Shown piece after piece: positions 10,101 through 16,146 of a stretch of DNA of 21,269 nucleotides. This DNA is from a virus. Where the stretch lies: IMG/VR virus record IMGVR_UViG_3300025168_000813, positions 1 to 21,269 of that record. One strand, written 5' to 3'. The first letter of the stretch is position 1, and the number at the start of each line of letters is the position of its first letter. A model generated the notes under the pieces. It was not told where the DNA came from and ran no database searches. It was given only the letters and a program-made list of their open reading frames with translations. The position numbers were made by a program, and so were the translations under genes.

Positions 10101-10109
10101 TAATTTCAT
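4179..10109 (-). CDS. Giant tail hub (stabilization/muzzle-type) protein with BACON-like and Ig-like domains
   Basis: This 1976-residue protein is the largest in the window. Near its start, MNKDLDERLIPPGVYRDG (residues 12-29) is the signature I associate with tail stabilization or 'muzzle' proteins of crAss-like phages, distant relatives of P22 gp10. Residues 30 to about 1240 are beta-rich and include DLVLFQEDKVSRVLFG near 1130. A BACON-like domain follows at about 1255-1347 (WTITAIDTGSGVNWITF, ending DFTQSGQ). A Cys-flanked domain spans about 1647-1724. Next comes a Ser/Thr-rich Ig-like part with a putative-Ig (He_PIG) motif at 1828-1873 (LPSGLFFNQEEGLISGTP). A second Cys-flanked domain at 1896-1976 resembles the first. 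The ATG overlaps the upstream stop as ATGA, so translation is probably coupled. The C-terminal modules suggest surface or glycan contact, which is inference. Confidence 0.88.
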   Translation of the reverse strand: MKLTRTFTKGIMNKDLDERLIPPGVYRDGQNIGVSTSENSSVGSVQNMLGNTQVGGDLSYLSSAAKTIGAIENPAAEEFYWFVKDTNFDYILRYNESANSTAIILKDTAGRVLKFDSEYVITGVNIIGDLLFWTDNLNPPRRVNILKYYAANAFTEDDISVILKPPLNPPSLTLENTTGSLVPAKLTNELNNISEKYIRFAYRWRYENDEYSSLSPFSATAFAPTEFSVNYSEDVFTSMINGFNQVKINIDTGDVQVTDVQLLFFDEFTGSVYVIETFDKKLNNWLSNSNSDVTFNNNKIYSILSADEVTRLFDNVPRKAQSQEIIGSRLVYGNYTQGYNIHDSLGDNIAIDLNLIVGSRQGSRFGPGIPSFKSDRNYEVGIVYLDDYGRMSTVLTPNISNPNGPQPGQSNTAYISPNNSATINDLRVYIYNRPPEFASKYRIYLKQSVTDNYSTIFPTIFYRDGSDYYFMIDRSEVNKVDVGSFIYMKQVNGIATNSNQQYKVIEVEVKPDDFLGNDEFGGLYFMISDTGGDIISDVFDAKYVGTGLAGAKLNGKHSLRRQYIIDQGTFTRAGNTFNGERNAIGQIDIPVFYGASLTHNRIELLAPTPSGKITAFDTPAKRDARIKITITANETFKVENFNDGIYELWYENIDLSLYYLSGTSYLINNPPSAVGVPAPNPAYDLLIYLRFSKGAGYALDDYFIINVHSRFGLTNFGVKTSPTGSYNNSNTGQFGSIYSQGDPAAGDAISVITGGGGHEGYSQQVLSNTPSQIPLRPNGTRDYPALDKRIATGALIEINITENLYAGGTLTSTKTSMNRFFSNNNYLNIEEWFYQEDIWQSFRHVNCQDNNDNHRGKRIFFRRVSQDSGALNTSGLQRTDQTGQSDDLNDTFLQALSSGPNGAPSLNSSGNWQSWAKLIAFDYPIAAFIRSSQVKGQTASGSSSAVGDDSYKVMELSCEFNIVQNEKGSPIFETKPTEVDTGIFYEMPYTFNIDKGNNAHIANQQSQYNGNPAIVSLNQNSYNVGDFTTTQAQNSAFNCFSFGNGVEATRIKGQFNSAFLRYSPRVSTNIENYREEHLTASLTYSGVFTEYTNVNNLNEFNLSLANFKDVNKEYGPIQKLYSRDTDLVLFQEDKVSRVLFGKNLLSDSVGGGNVASIPQVLGTQITYTGEYGISENPESFASWGNNMYFTDSKRGAVLQLGLNGIFEISNLGMNNYFKDLFRSNLNTQKLGAMDPHKEQYVLSSNTTPAPPCNFSFSANFVPQIGKNGSTETLEITSSKAWTITAIDTGSGVNWITFNGSSPSYGNSRSEIVTLVFQANPSTSNRFFQLQIAGCGSSTTNIDFTQSGQGKLTTGVIGVGNTNKSGRVAISSNANRQTGSLTYDFTSNTSGAFASIDQQMLDDSEAFISGSTTGIEGFGRNPSTGDNVTLTASRLGAVDRDAFDPSLGTKMYYLLTNTEYLQSQVDEIIANPSTVELTPVLTGNNWTGTISNFSRSGFDHFYTLIDYRGKITAGATSEFAIPIQTNTAAGNSTTRLDFGDKEGRISLAYTPVSGTGATGNIFNIRLNGTIVVSSGATATTTAGTLEFVKTTETAIYDAEIIHYGEGENITGEGINKIAKMDITNPTLTEFTYENSASSLLTTDANYVCRSGALPSTTKYHNGSNPLPEAGDILYENPNGTVRIGDDAYHRYGSNTSPSIPAAPLNYYLSVLGDGTVDSTDLCATCAETAVPVITLPSTININQGTVTSINIQTTNDPIFYNVVGTCNELQVTAGADGATISWSDCQNISRSASVQPSDTIVIEVTGTTYTTTSGTTTFINSGTSSTQYLPSGLFFNQEEGLISGTPTETGTFTLVFNAENCFGTSANSTITISVIEEGQRTFEMDGSQFGTTSALTCNIAAGQLNSTLFYHSGSTIYPQVNDIVTVPILGQGGTSNTNVFRGGYVWYKAPWDIVGTGNGTALLIDDRGVIVEIYTCP
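6069..6350 (-). other. BACON-like domain within the giant tail protein
   Basis: This segment codes for residues about 1254-1347. The BACON pattern is visible in order: a Trp after a Ser/Lys stretch (SSKAWTIT), a second Trp (VNWITF), a Ser/Gly turn (SPSYGNSRSE), a strand ending in an Asn-containing segment (LVFQANPSTSNRFFQL) and the terminal DFTQSG. BACON domains are known mainly from Bacteroidota carbohydrate-active proteins, and one was reported in a tail protein of the original crAssphage. Confidence 0.75.
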
Positions 10110-11029
10110 TTAATCCATTTAGCTCTTCCTCTTAAAGGCATTAAAAGTCTTCCAGGTTGCAAGTTGCTTAATCTAATTTTGGCGTTTCTAAGTTTAGCAG
10201 TTTTTTCTTTTCTAGCTCTAGTTATAATGTACTCTTGAACGTTTATTTTGTTTTCTAAAATCGCCCATCTAATATAAGTATATAAGTAGTCTTCTGCTAG
10301 TTTATTTATAACTATTTGATTATCGTCTCCATTTTCCATACCGTCTGATATGTATTCTAAGACCACTAACTTATTACCCATTTCTGAACTAAAGTTAATT
10401 ACACCACCAGCTTTATCTATTCTGAAATTAGGATTTTGATTAGCTAGTGACGTATTCATTCCGTAATGACCTCCTACTGAAAATCCAAAATACCATTCCC
10501 CATCACAACAATAACCTTCTTTATTATGATATGGGTGTCCTGTATTTAAATATAGTGTAGGTCTAGTGCCTTTTATTCTTTGTAAATCTATAGTGGAGTT
10601 TTCAGGTCTTAGTGCATTTCCATTTATGTCAAATAGTATTTCGGCATCTTGGTCCTGTAGATAAGCTGAAGAAAAATTAGTTTGAAAGTTCTCTATTAAG
10701 GGTCGTAAAACTCCGTTTTCATAAAGAGATATTCTCACATAATTTACATAGTCAGAAGGTAATATATATTTTAAGTCATCACTTACTTGTAACTCTAATA
10801 TTTTTATATTCTTTAACGCATCGTAGTTAATCTCTTGTATACCTCTTTTGGCATGAAATAATATATTATACCTAGTAGTGTTGCTTACTAATTTATCATC
10901 TCCTGAATACATTAGCTCAAAGTTATTTACTATGTCGGCTAGTGATACATACTGGTAATCTCCCCAGTTTATATTCTTAGGAACAACATCATCATTAGTG
11001 TAATATTTTCTATCAGTTATATAGGCCAT
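10106..11029 (-). CDS. Tail tubular / neck adaptor-like protein
   Basis: A 307-residue protein with an ATG start. Its start overlaps the upstream stop by one base (TAATG) and its stop overlaps the giant tail gene by four (ATGA), so the three genes are likely translated together. The sequence has the layout of head-tail ring or tail-tube adaptors: a helical N-terminal part (RYNILFHAKRGIQEINYDAL), a strand with LPSDYVNYVRISLYENG, a beta-rich middle, a strand LVVLEYISDG, and a helical C-terminus ending in a basic Arg/Lys/Pro tail (LLMPLRGRAKWIK). It is the best candidate for the tail tubular protein of the crAss-like gene set. The assignment rests on motif layout and on its place directly before the tail hub gene. 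Confidence 0.72.
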   Translation of the reverse strand: MAYITDRKYYTNDDVVPKNINWGDYQYVSLADIVNNFELMYSGDDKLVSNTTRYNILFHAKRGIQEINYDALKNIKILELQVSDDLKYILPSDYVNYVRISLYENGVLRPLIENFQTNFSSAYLQDQDAEILFDINGNALRPENSTIDLQRIKGTRPTLYLNTGHPYHNKEGYCCDGEWYFGFSVGGHYGMNTSLANQNPNFRIDKAGGVINFSSEMGNKLVVLEYISDGMENGDDNQIVINKLAEDYLYTYIRWAILENKINVQEYIITRARKEKTAKLRNAKIRLSNLQPGRLLMPLRGRAKWIK

Positions 11030-11778
11030 TAAGATTCAGTTTTAATTTGTAGGATTTCTTCGCTTTTTTCAAAGTTTACTACTTCTTGTTCTCTGATACT
11101 TATTCCAGCATATTCACATATCTTAATAGTAATATCTATAGCATCTGAAAGCGGTAACTCAAAGTCTTGGTAAGAAGCACTAGTAGGGTCAAATACAGGA
11201 TCACCATCAGCACCAATAGAATTATATGTCCAAGCTGGAGTTTGAGGATATCTAACATAAGTCAATAAAACATCTGAAGTAATAGACTCTGGATATACTT
11301 GAACCGCATTTGCCGCTGGGCTAATAGGACTAGTAATCGGAGCTGGACCAACTACATAAGCTGGATAAGAAGTATTAGGAGCTGTTAAATTAGAAGAAAG
11401 TAACTTACCTATTTTATATTGAGATACTCTTTCTATTTCTGTATAAGTTATTGGAGCTGTTGTTGGAACTACTTCTAGTTTTAGTAAAGTATACCAGTCG
11501 TTTGGTAATGTAAATGAACCAGTTGCTACATGAGTTAAAGCACTAGATACTGAAAAAGTATCCAAAACTTCTTTCATTTCTTTTACAATATCAGCGTAAG
11601 ACTCCCCTGACATTCTTTGATTTTGTTTCTTTGTCCAATTAGCTAAGCTAAAAAAGTATCCTTCAAAGACCTCTAGTTGTGCTTGGTTTGCAAATAAATT
11701 AAATTCTTCTGGTGTTAAGTACCCGTTGTTGTTCTTGTTTAGTATGGATAGTACGGTATTTCTTACCTCGTTGATCAT
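11029..11778 (-). CDS. Neck/ring adaptor-like structural protein
   Basis: A 249-residue protein with an ATG start, 16 bases downstream of a TATCTTTG promoter box. The N-terminus is helical (NGYLTPEEFNLFANQAQLEV). A strand GSFTLPNDWYTLLKLE and, later, LLTYVRYPQTP follow the same 'LP-D-y then v-Y' layout as the next gene, suggesting that both build rings or the tube between portal and tail hub. The C-terminus returns to helix (ISIREQEVVNFEKSEEIL). It is the first gene of the neck-tail transcription unit. The ring or adaptor role is inferred from layout and gene order; the exact counterpart in other phages is not clear to me. Confidence 0.7.
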   Translation of the reverse strand: MINEVRNTVLSILNKNNNGYLTPEEFNLFANQAQLEVFEGYFFSLANWTKKQNQRMSGESYADIVKEMKEVLDTFSVSSALTHVATGSFTLPNDWYTLLKLEVVPTTAPITYTEIERVSQYKIGKLLSSNLTAPNTSYPAYVVGPAPITSPISPAANAVQVYPESITSDVLLTYVRYPQTPAWTYNSIGADGDPVFDPTSASYQDFELPLSDAIDITIKICEYAGISIREQEVVNFEKSEEILQIKTES

Positions 11779-11794
11779 CGAAAGCTATTTGTCA

Positions 11795-11802
11795 CAAAGA
11801 TA
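11795..11802 (-). promoter_or_regulatory. TAnnTTTG promoter -7 box of the neck-tail unit
   Basis: The minus strand reads TATCTTTG, directly after the T-run of a terminator and 16 bases before the ATG of the 249-residue gene. The longer string GCTTATCTTTGT is nearly identical to the one at 12694-12701. No good -33 TTTG is visible at the usual distance. Confidence 0.6.
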
Positions 11803-11804
11803 AG

Positions 11805-11835
11805 CAAAAAAAAAGAGCCCCACTTGGAGACTCTT
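11805..11835 (-). terminator. Rho-independent terminator after the paralogue pair
   Basis: On the minus strand AAGAG-T-CTCC pairs with GGGGCTCTT around an AAGT loop. This gives nine pairs including one G-T, with one bulged T, followed by a run of T. It lies 24 bases after the stop of the 173-residue gene and just before a promoter box. Confidence 0.85.
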
Positions 11836-11841
11836 ATAGTA

Positions 11842-11861
11842 ATTGTTTTTGTTTTTAGTTA
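11842..11861 (-). repeat. 20-base copy of the capsid gene leader
   Basis: The minus-strand string TAACTAAAAACAAAAACAAT is identical to the sequence that ends at the capsid start codon (14987-15006). Here it begins with the stop codon of the 173-residue gene and leads into a terminator instead of an ATG, reading AATT where the capsid gene reads AATG. Confidence 0.8.
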
Positions 11862-12380
11862 GCCTATGCTAATTCCAATAACTTTTTGATTCACGAAAAC
11901 AGGCTCTGGAGCCACATCAGTCCATGAAGTTATTAAAGCATCTTCCATTTGCTCTTGTACTTGATCCCTCATTGCCTCACTTCCAGAAGCTACTGGCGTG
12001 TGAACTAAAGTTACCAAATCAGTTGCGCTAGGCCCATCATAAGCAATGGTAGTTGTGCTTGTGCTAAGTTGCTCTATTAATCCTACGTCACCTATGGAAA
12101 CTAGTTGATTATTGTAAGAGCTACCTGAATGAATAAAGAATGATTTTCCTGAAACTATTGGAAGTGTTCCTCCATCTAAAGCAGTTAAAGTAAGATTATT
12201 GCTGTCTATTTTACTAGTAACTACAAAATACTTATTGCCGGTAGATTCATGAACAATGTCTCCCACAGAAACATTAGCAAAAACATTACCAGTATCTGTT
12301 AGGTCTGCATCCCCAACTGGAGTAACTGATGTTCCATTCATTATCAAGCTATATACGGGTACGTTTAAAAACTTTTCCAT
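11859..12380 (-). CDS. Small virion-type protein, long paralogue with inserted domain
   Basis: A 173-residue protein with an ATG start, 3 bases after the stop of the 92-residue gene. It is a clear paralogue of that gene: both begin M-x-KFL-x-x-PV, and they align again from QLVS through LIEQ, an acidic EAMRDQVQEQ segment, a TSW/RW motif and a final IGI. The difference is an insertion of about 80 residues (about 10-90, DNA about 12111-12353) that looks like a small beta domain (DADLTDTGNVFANVSVGDIV). Similar beta modules occur in phage decoration and fibre proteins, to my recollection. Both genes sit in a promoter-terminator cassette after the capsid region. Capsid decoration is a reasonable guess, not shown. 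Confidence 0.8.
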   Translation of the reverse strand: MEKFLNVPVYSLIMNGTSVTPVGDADLTDTGNVFANVSVGDIVHESTGNKYFVVTSKIDSNNLTLTALDGGTLPIVSGKSFFIHSGSSYNNQLVSIGDVGLIEQLSTSTTTIAYDGPSATDLVTLVHTPVASGSEAMRDQVQEQMEDALITSWTDVAPEPVFVNQKVIGISIG

Positions 12381-12383
12381 ATC

Positions 12384-12662
12384 TTAAGCTATTCCAATGT
12401 CACTTACTGCTTTTGGCATTACTAGGTCAATAGAAACATTAGTCCATCTTTGGCTTAAAATGCTAACTACTCCGTCTTGAATAGCATCTCTCATTTCTTC
12501 GTTTCCTGAAGCTGCTGTTGCGTGAGTAATGCTTGTTACTTTTCCTCCGCCATAATAAATTTTTACTGCGGTTGTAGAGAATTGTTCGATTAATTTAATG
12601 TCGTTAGCTGAGACAAGCTGACTTTGCTGCCCAGTAACTGGTATACTTAAAAACTTTTGCAT
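12384..12662 (-). CDS. Small virion-type protein, short paralogue
   Basis: A 92-residue protein with an ATG start, 31 bases downstream of a TACCTTTG promoter box. It has no membrane segment or signal peptide. It keeps only the core shared with its 173-residue neighbour: KFLSIPV, QLVSANDIKLIEQFSTT, then THATAASGNEEMRDAIQDG and QRWTNVSIDL. I recall similar short proteins (EMRDAIQD, WTNV) near capsid genes of marine phages, with no known function. Separate promoter and terminator suggest that the pair is made in larger or different amounts from its neighbours. A capsid-associated role is inferred. Confidence 0.8.
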   Translation of the reverse strand: MQKFLSIPVTGQQSQLVSANDIKLIEQFSTTAVKIYYGGGKVTSITHATAASGNEEMRDAIQDGVVSILSQRWTNVSIDLVMPKAVSDIGIA

Positions 12663-12693
12663 TGTTTAAAAAATTAAGTGGTTAATAATCTTA

Positions 12694-12701
12694 CAAAGGT
12701 A
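12694..12701 (-). promoter_or_regulatory. TAnnTTTG promoter -7 box of the paralogue pair
   Basis: The minus strand reads TACCTTTG, directly after a terminator T-run and 31 bases before the ATG of the 92-residue gene. The 20-base string at 12694-12713 differs by a single base from that at 11795-11814. Confidence 0.6.
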
Positions 12702-12704
12702 AGC

Positions 12705-12731
12705 AAAAAAAAAGGAAGCTTTGAAGCCTCC
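12705..12731 (-). terminator. Rho-independent terminator after the 247-residue gene
   Basis: On the minus strand GGAGGCT pairs with AGCTTCC (one G-T pair) around a TCAA loop, followed by nine T. It begins 12 bases after the TAA stop of the 247-residue gene. Confidence 0.88.
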
Positions 12732-12743
12732 CTTATTTAGTGT

Positions 12744-13487
12744 TTATTTTACTTTTTTCTCAAGTAGCTCTAAAACTTCTAGCCCATCATCTGTCTTGAA
12801 ATATGATATTAATGAACGTTTGTGGTCTTCGCCAAATGGAACAGTAATAATTCTTTTTTTGTTTTCTTTTAGATTGTAATAGATTTCTCTTTTTTGCTTT
12901 CTATAAGTAATCAAGTTTTGCTCAAAAGATTTAATTACCAACTCTTCTAACTCTAAGTCACTATCGTCTAGCATTTCTAAAAATCCTTCTGGATCTTGTT
13001 TAGCATAAACTAATATGTCTCTTTTTAGTTCGTTAGTTTTTATACCATCTACTCTATTTCCCATTAAAACTCTTCCTATCATTTCCATTTTTTCAATTGG
13101 TAAATCAGAAGCTAATTTTAACGCCTCTATTTCAAGAGTTAAGAAATCTAATTCTTGTTGAGCATCACGCTCTAAATCTACTTCTTCGTAAAGAGTTCCG
13201 TTTAAAGGATGGAGAGATAAAAATTGTTGCAGTAATGTATCTGTTCTTTTAGTGTTTAAAAAGCCATCTTCAAATATAATAGGCTCTATTAATACATTTT
13301 TATCTTGTTCGTCTTCGAAAATAGACTTTTGGTTTTTGGCATATCTCATTGCTCTGTTGATTCCCTTTTCTTCATCAAAGTGTAATAAAGGGTTACTAGT
13401 TGAATGAGTTGAATTGATCATTGTGGAGATAGGCGTTTTATCTGACTTTAACCTATACATCCTGTCTTTTAATACTTGTTTTTTCAT
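12744..13487 (-). CDS. Conserved-looking phage protein of unknown function, 247 residues
   Basis: The frame stays open back to 13628, inside the capsid gene, but I start it at the ATG at 13487-13485 (MKKQVLKDRMYRL). That ATG follows an A-rich leader shared with the scaffold gene (AAATCAAATCAAATG), and the upstream part reads as an off-frame shadow of the capsid gene. The protein is acidic and mostly helical. LLHFDEEKGINRAMRYAKNQ, FLSLHPLNGTLYEEVDLERD and TNELKRDILVYA look like family motifs that I recall from other aquatic-phage head modules, with no known function. It lies between the capsid gene and a strong terminator, so it probably belongs to the capsid transcript. A structural or assembly role is only suggested by position. 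Confidence 0.8.
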   Translation of the reverse strand: MKKQVLKDRMYRLKSDKTPISTMINSTHSTSNPLLHFDEEKGINRAMRYAKNQKSIFEDEQDKNVLIEPIIFEDGFLNTKRTDTLLQQFLSLHPLNGTLYEEVDLERDAQQELDFLTLEIEALKLASDLPIEKMEMIGRVLMGNRVDGIKTNELKRDILVYAKQDPEGFLEMLDDSDLELEELVIKSFEQNLITYRKQKREIYYNLKENKKRIITVPFGEDHKRSLISYFKTDDGLEVLELLEKKVK

Positions 13488-13515
13488 TTGATTTGATTTA
13501 ATTATGTAAATAATA

Positions 13516-13531
13516 GGGGGCCGAAGCCCCC
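13516..13531 (-). terminator. Very stable GC hairpin with TTCG loop after the capsid gene
   Basis: On the minus strand GGGGGC-TTCG-GCCCCC forms six GC pairs closed by a TTCG tetraloop, 17 bases after the capsid stop. The following TATTATTT is T-rich but not a clean T-run. It could be a leaky terminator or a stabilising 3' end for capsid mRNA. Confidence 0.65.
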
Positions 13532-13548
13532 ATATATAATTGTCTTTT

Positions 13549-14988
13549 TTATCCTTTGAACAATACAAAGTTGTTTGCACCCATAGTACATAGAGCTCTT
13601 TCAGATAAGAAGTTGACTTCCATCGCATCTAAATCTGAAGTAGCAGCACCACCAGCACTACCAGTCATCCACGTTTTGTAACGTCTGTCTTCTGTTTCAG
13701 AAGCTCTGTATCTTACGTGTAAGAATGGTCTCTTAGCGTTTTTTCCTAAGATTTGATCGTATACTGAAGTAGAACCAGCTGGTACTAAAGCACCGCTTAC
13801 TTTTCCACCATCAATACCACCTCTTAAAGTAGCATCGTTTAAGTATTTCCAATCTGACTTATAGAAATCATAACCTCTTCTGAATCCTTTGAATCCAAGG
13901 TTAAGTGCCATTTCTTCGTCATTGTCAAACAATCCGTAAGAAGTACCACCTGCACCGTAAGAGTTTTGAGCAGCTAACATGTCATCAATTGCGAAAGAGA
14001 AATTTCTATCAACAAAGATTACATTTTCCTGAATAGAACCTTGCTTGTCTAACCTTTTGATTATAGTATCAAATGCAGCTAAAGTAGTTGGATAACCACC
14101 TGCCCATACATTTCCTCTAGACTCAATAGCTTCGAACATTCCTTCAGTACCTACGTTATTAGCTAAACCTGTTCCAGCTGGATAAGCTGAACCTGATAAG
14201 TTAGCTAAAGCACCTGAAGCATTTTCAGCAATAACACCTTCAATCATAGACATCTCTAAGTAGTCTTCAAATCTTAGTCTTGTTTCGTGCTCAGACTTCA
14301 AATACCATAAGTATCCAGTAGCTCCATTTTCAGTAGTTACTTCAACCCATCCAATTTGAGCCATATCAGAACCAGAAACAACATACTTGTCTTTGATAAT
14401 AATTGGTTTGTTAGATAAGAAGATATCTTCAGCTTCTAAAGATCCAACCATTCCAGTTGTTCCTTGTTGAAATTCAGAACCGTATACAAATACAGTTAAT
14501 GGAACGTTTGCTGGTACTACTTGACTAGCCTCGTAAAAAGCTACGAAAAACTCATCAGTAGTAGCTGCACCAACACTAGTAACAATACCCTTGTTAGAAT
14601 TTGACCCACCATTTTCTGATATTAAAACAGTTTGTCCTACTCTAAAGTTACAAGCTTCATTTGTTCCTGCTCCACCAGCTCCTGTTAAAAACTTAACGGG
14701 TACTGCAACTGCAGCCGGAGCTGTAGCTGTTTGTGCTGCTGCATACTTTGTATGTAGTCTACCTTGCTCTGCCCATTTGATAAGGTCTGAGTTAGTAGGC
14801 ATTTCAGCTCCTACCATACGTAAGAAAGCTGCGATTGTTCTGTTACCGTATCTTTCGAATTCTTTTTCGTAAGTATCAGGTAAGTACTGACTCAAAAAAT
14901 TGAAATCAGTTATATAATTACTTGGCAAAGTTGCCTTTACCGAACTGGGAGTTAATGCAACTCCACCAGCGTTTAATGATCCTGCCAT
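13549..14988 (-). CDS. Major capsid protein (HK97-type, crAss-like)
   Basis: A 479-residue protein with an ATG start, between the scaffold gene and head-completion genes. It forms the icosahedral shell. ERYGNRTIAAFLRMVGAE at residues 45-62 and the overall length match what I recall of capsid proteins of crAss-like and related aquatic phages. Ala/Gly-rich loops follow at residues 85-110. A beta-rich part at about 110-170 may be an inserted surface domain. The C-terminal half has HVRYRASETEDRRYKTW and ends NFVLFKG. The ATG follows an A-rich leader (CTAAAAACAAAAACA) with no Shine-Dalgarno sequence, as expected for high expression in Bacteroidota. A strong hairpin follows the stop. Confidence 0.9.
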   Translation of the reverse strand: MAGSLNAGGVALTPSSVKATLPSNYITDFNFLSQYLPDTYEKEFERYGNRTIAAFLRMVGAEMPTNSDLIKWAEQGRLHTKYAAAQTATAPAAVAVPVKFLTGAGGAGTNEACNFRVGQTVLISENGGSNSNKGIVTSVGAATTDEFFVAFYEASQVVPANVPLTVFVYGSEFQQGTTGMVGSLEAEDIFLSNKPIIIKDKYVVSGSDMAQIGWVEVTTENGATGYLWYLKSEHETRLRFEDYLEMSMIEGVIAENASGALANLSGSAYPAGTGLANNVGTEGMFEAIESRGNVWAGGYPTTLAAFDTIIKRLDKQGSIQENVIFVDRNFSFAIDDMLAAQNSYGAGGTSYGLFDNDEEMALNLGFKGFRRGYDFYKSDWKYLNDATLRGGIDGGKVSGALVPAGSTSVYDQILGKNAKRPFLHVRYRASETEDRRYKTWMTGSAGGAATSDLDAMEVNFLSERALCTMGANNFVLFKG

Positions 14989-15006
14989 TGTTTTTGTTTT
15001 TAGTTA
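14987..15006 (-). repeat. Capsid gene leader, duplicated at 11842-11861
   Basis: This minus-strand string, TAACTAAAAACAAAAACAAT, is identical over 20 bases to 11842-11861. Here it fills the scaffold-capsid gap and runs into the capsid ATG, so it is the translation leader of the most abundant virion protein. Confidence 0.8.
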
Positions 15007-16146
15007 TTAGTTTTTATTTTTGTTACTTTTTATTCTTAATCCAGAACCACTACCACTACTAACTGATGTAACTTTAAAACCTCCACTAGACACCGATTGA
15101 GTTGCGTTACGAATACCATTCATATCAATGTTTTTACTTTCTTTAGTTATGTCATTTACCGCATCTGACTTGCCTTGTTCATAAAAGAACTTAGCAAACG
15201 AATCCGGGTGCATAGCTAACGAAAGTGACTTATGATACGAAGCGGCATCTTTTAAGTAACCATCCTCAGTCAAATGTTTAGATATGAAGTTATTTAGATC
15301 TGCCTGTGACTCTTTTAGTTTTTCTGAATCTGCAGGTTTATACTTTAGAGACTTATCATTTAACTTGAATTCGAAACCTTCAAATTTATCATTAAACAAC
15401 TCGTTTGTTTTCTCAGAAAAGTACTCCGATCTTTTAGTTGTCTCAGCTTGTGATTGTTGTGACTCTGTTTTATTGTTCTTGTAAGCGTTAAAATCCTCTA
15501 ACTCTTCGGCAGGTATAAAATCCTTTGTTGACTCAACTTTTGTCTTATATGTTTCCTTGAGTTTGTTAAAGTACTCTTTTGCTTTTGCAAGTTCTTCTTT
15601 CTTTGCTATCTTTCTTTTTCGAACATCAGAAGCATCATCTGCATCTTCATCGTATGAAAATCTCTCACTAAGTTCAAAATCTACATCATCTGAATCTAAA
15701 TGAGGCTTTTGTTGTTTCCAAAATTCAAACAGCAACTGGTCTTCATTCATACCATCAACATCTTTTGTTAATCTCATGAAATCATCTAGACCTCTTCCAG
15801 TTTCCTTTTTGTAGTTTAAATAATTAACTATTTCTTCAGGAAGGTCTGGGGTATTTTTACGTTTAGAAGTAAAATCGTCTAATGACGAAACTTCATCACC
15901 ATATCTATTTTTAATAAATGAAAGAACTTCTTCCTCTTTTAAAGAGGGTTTATCTTCTACTTTCTCTTCTACCTTTTCTTCAACTTTAGTTTCCTCGTTA
16001 ACAACGGGTGTTTCTGAAGGAACTTCTGTTGTCTCTACTGTTGTCTCTTCTTGGCCTTGACCTGCTTTTTTTAACAAGTCTGCTTCTCTTTCAGCTACTG
16101 ACTTTTCTTCAGCATCATCTAGAGCTCTTACTTTTATATTATCCAT
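15007..16146 (-). CDS. Probable head scaffold protein
   Basis: A 379-residue protein with an ATG start directly upstream of the capsid gene and downstream of the portal, the usual place of the scaffold. The composition fits: strongly acidic, Glu/Lys/Ser-rich and mostly helical. A low-complexity Thr/Val/Glu stretch lies at about residues 30-70 (VEEKVEEKVEDK), and long charged helices occupy the middle. The C-terminus is Ser/Gly-rich then basic (SGSGSGLRIKSNKNKN). Basic C-terminal tails bind the capsid protein in known scaffolds such as that of P22. A TAACTTTG promoter box lies 20 bases before the start, so scaffold and capsid may be transcribed separately from packaging genes. The role rests on position and composition. 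Confidence 0.78.
   Translation of the reverse strand: MDNIKVRALDDAEEKSVAEREADLLKKAGQGQEETTVETTEVPSETPVVNEETKVEEKVEEKVEDKPSLKEEEVLSFIKNRYGDEVSSLDDFTSKRKNTPDLPEEIVNYLNYKKETGRGLDDFMRLTKDVDGMNEDQLLFEFWKQQKPHLDSDDVDFELSERFSYDEDADDASDVRKRKIAKKEELAKAKEYFNKLKETYKTKVESTKDFIPAEELEDFNAYKNNKTESQQSQAETTKRSEYFSEKTNELFNDKFEGFEFKLNDKSLKYKPADSEKLKESQADLNNFISKHLTEDGYLKDAASYHKSLSLAMHPDSFAKFFYEQGKSDAVNDITKESKNIDMNGIRNATQSVSSGGFKVTSVSSGSGSGLRIKSNKNKN

Noticed and set aside
13488-13628. N-terminal extension of the 247-residue gene into the capsid gene
   Set aside because: It overlaps the capsid coding end and spans the hairpin, and its translation looks like an off-frame shadow; the ATG at 13487 has a proper A-rich leader.
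14591-14872. Plus-strand open frame of 93 residues in the capsid gene
   Set aside because: Antisense shadow; the Ala/Val-rich part mirrors the Ala/Thr-rich capsid loop.
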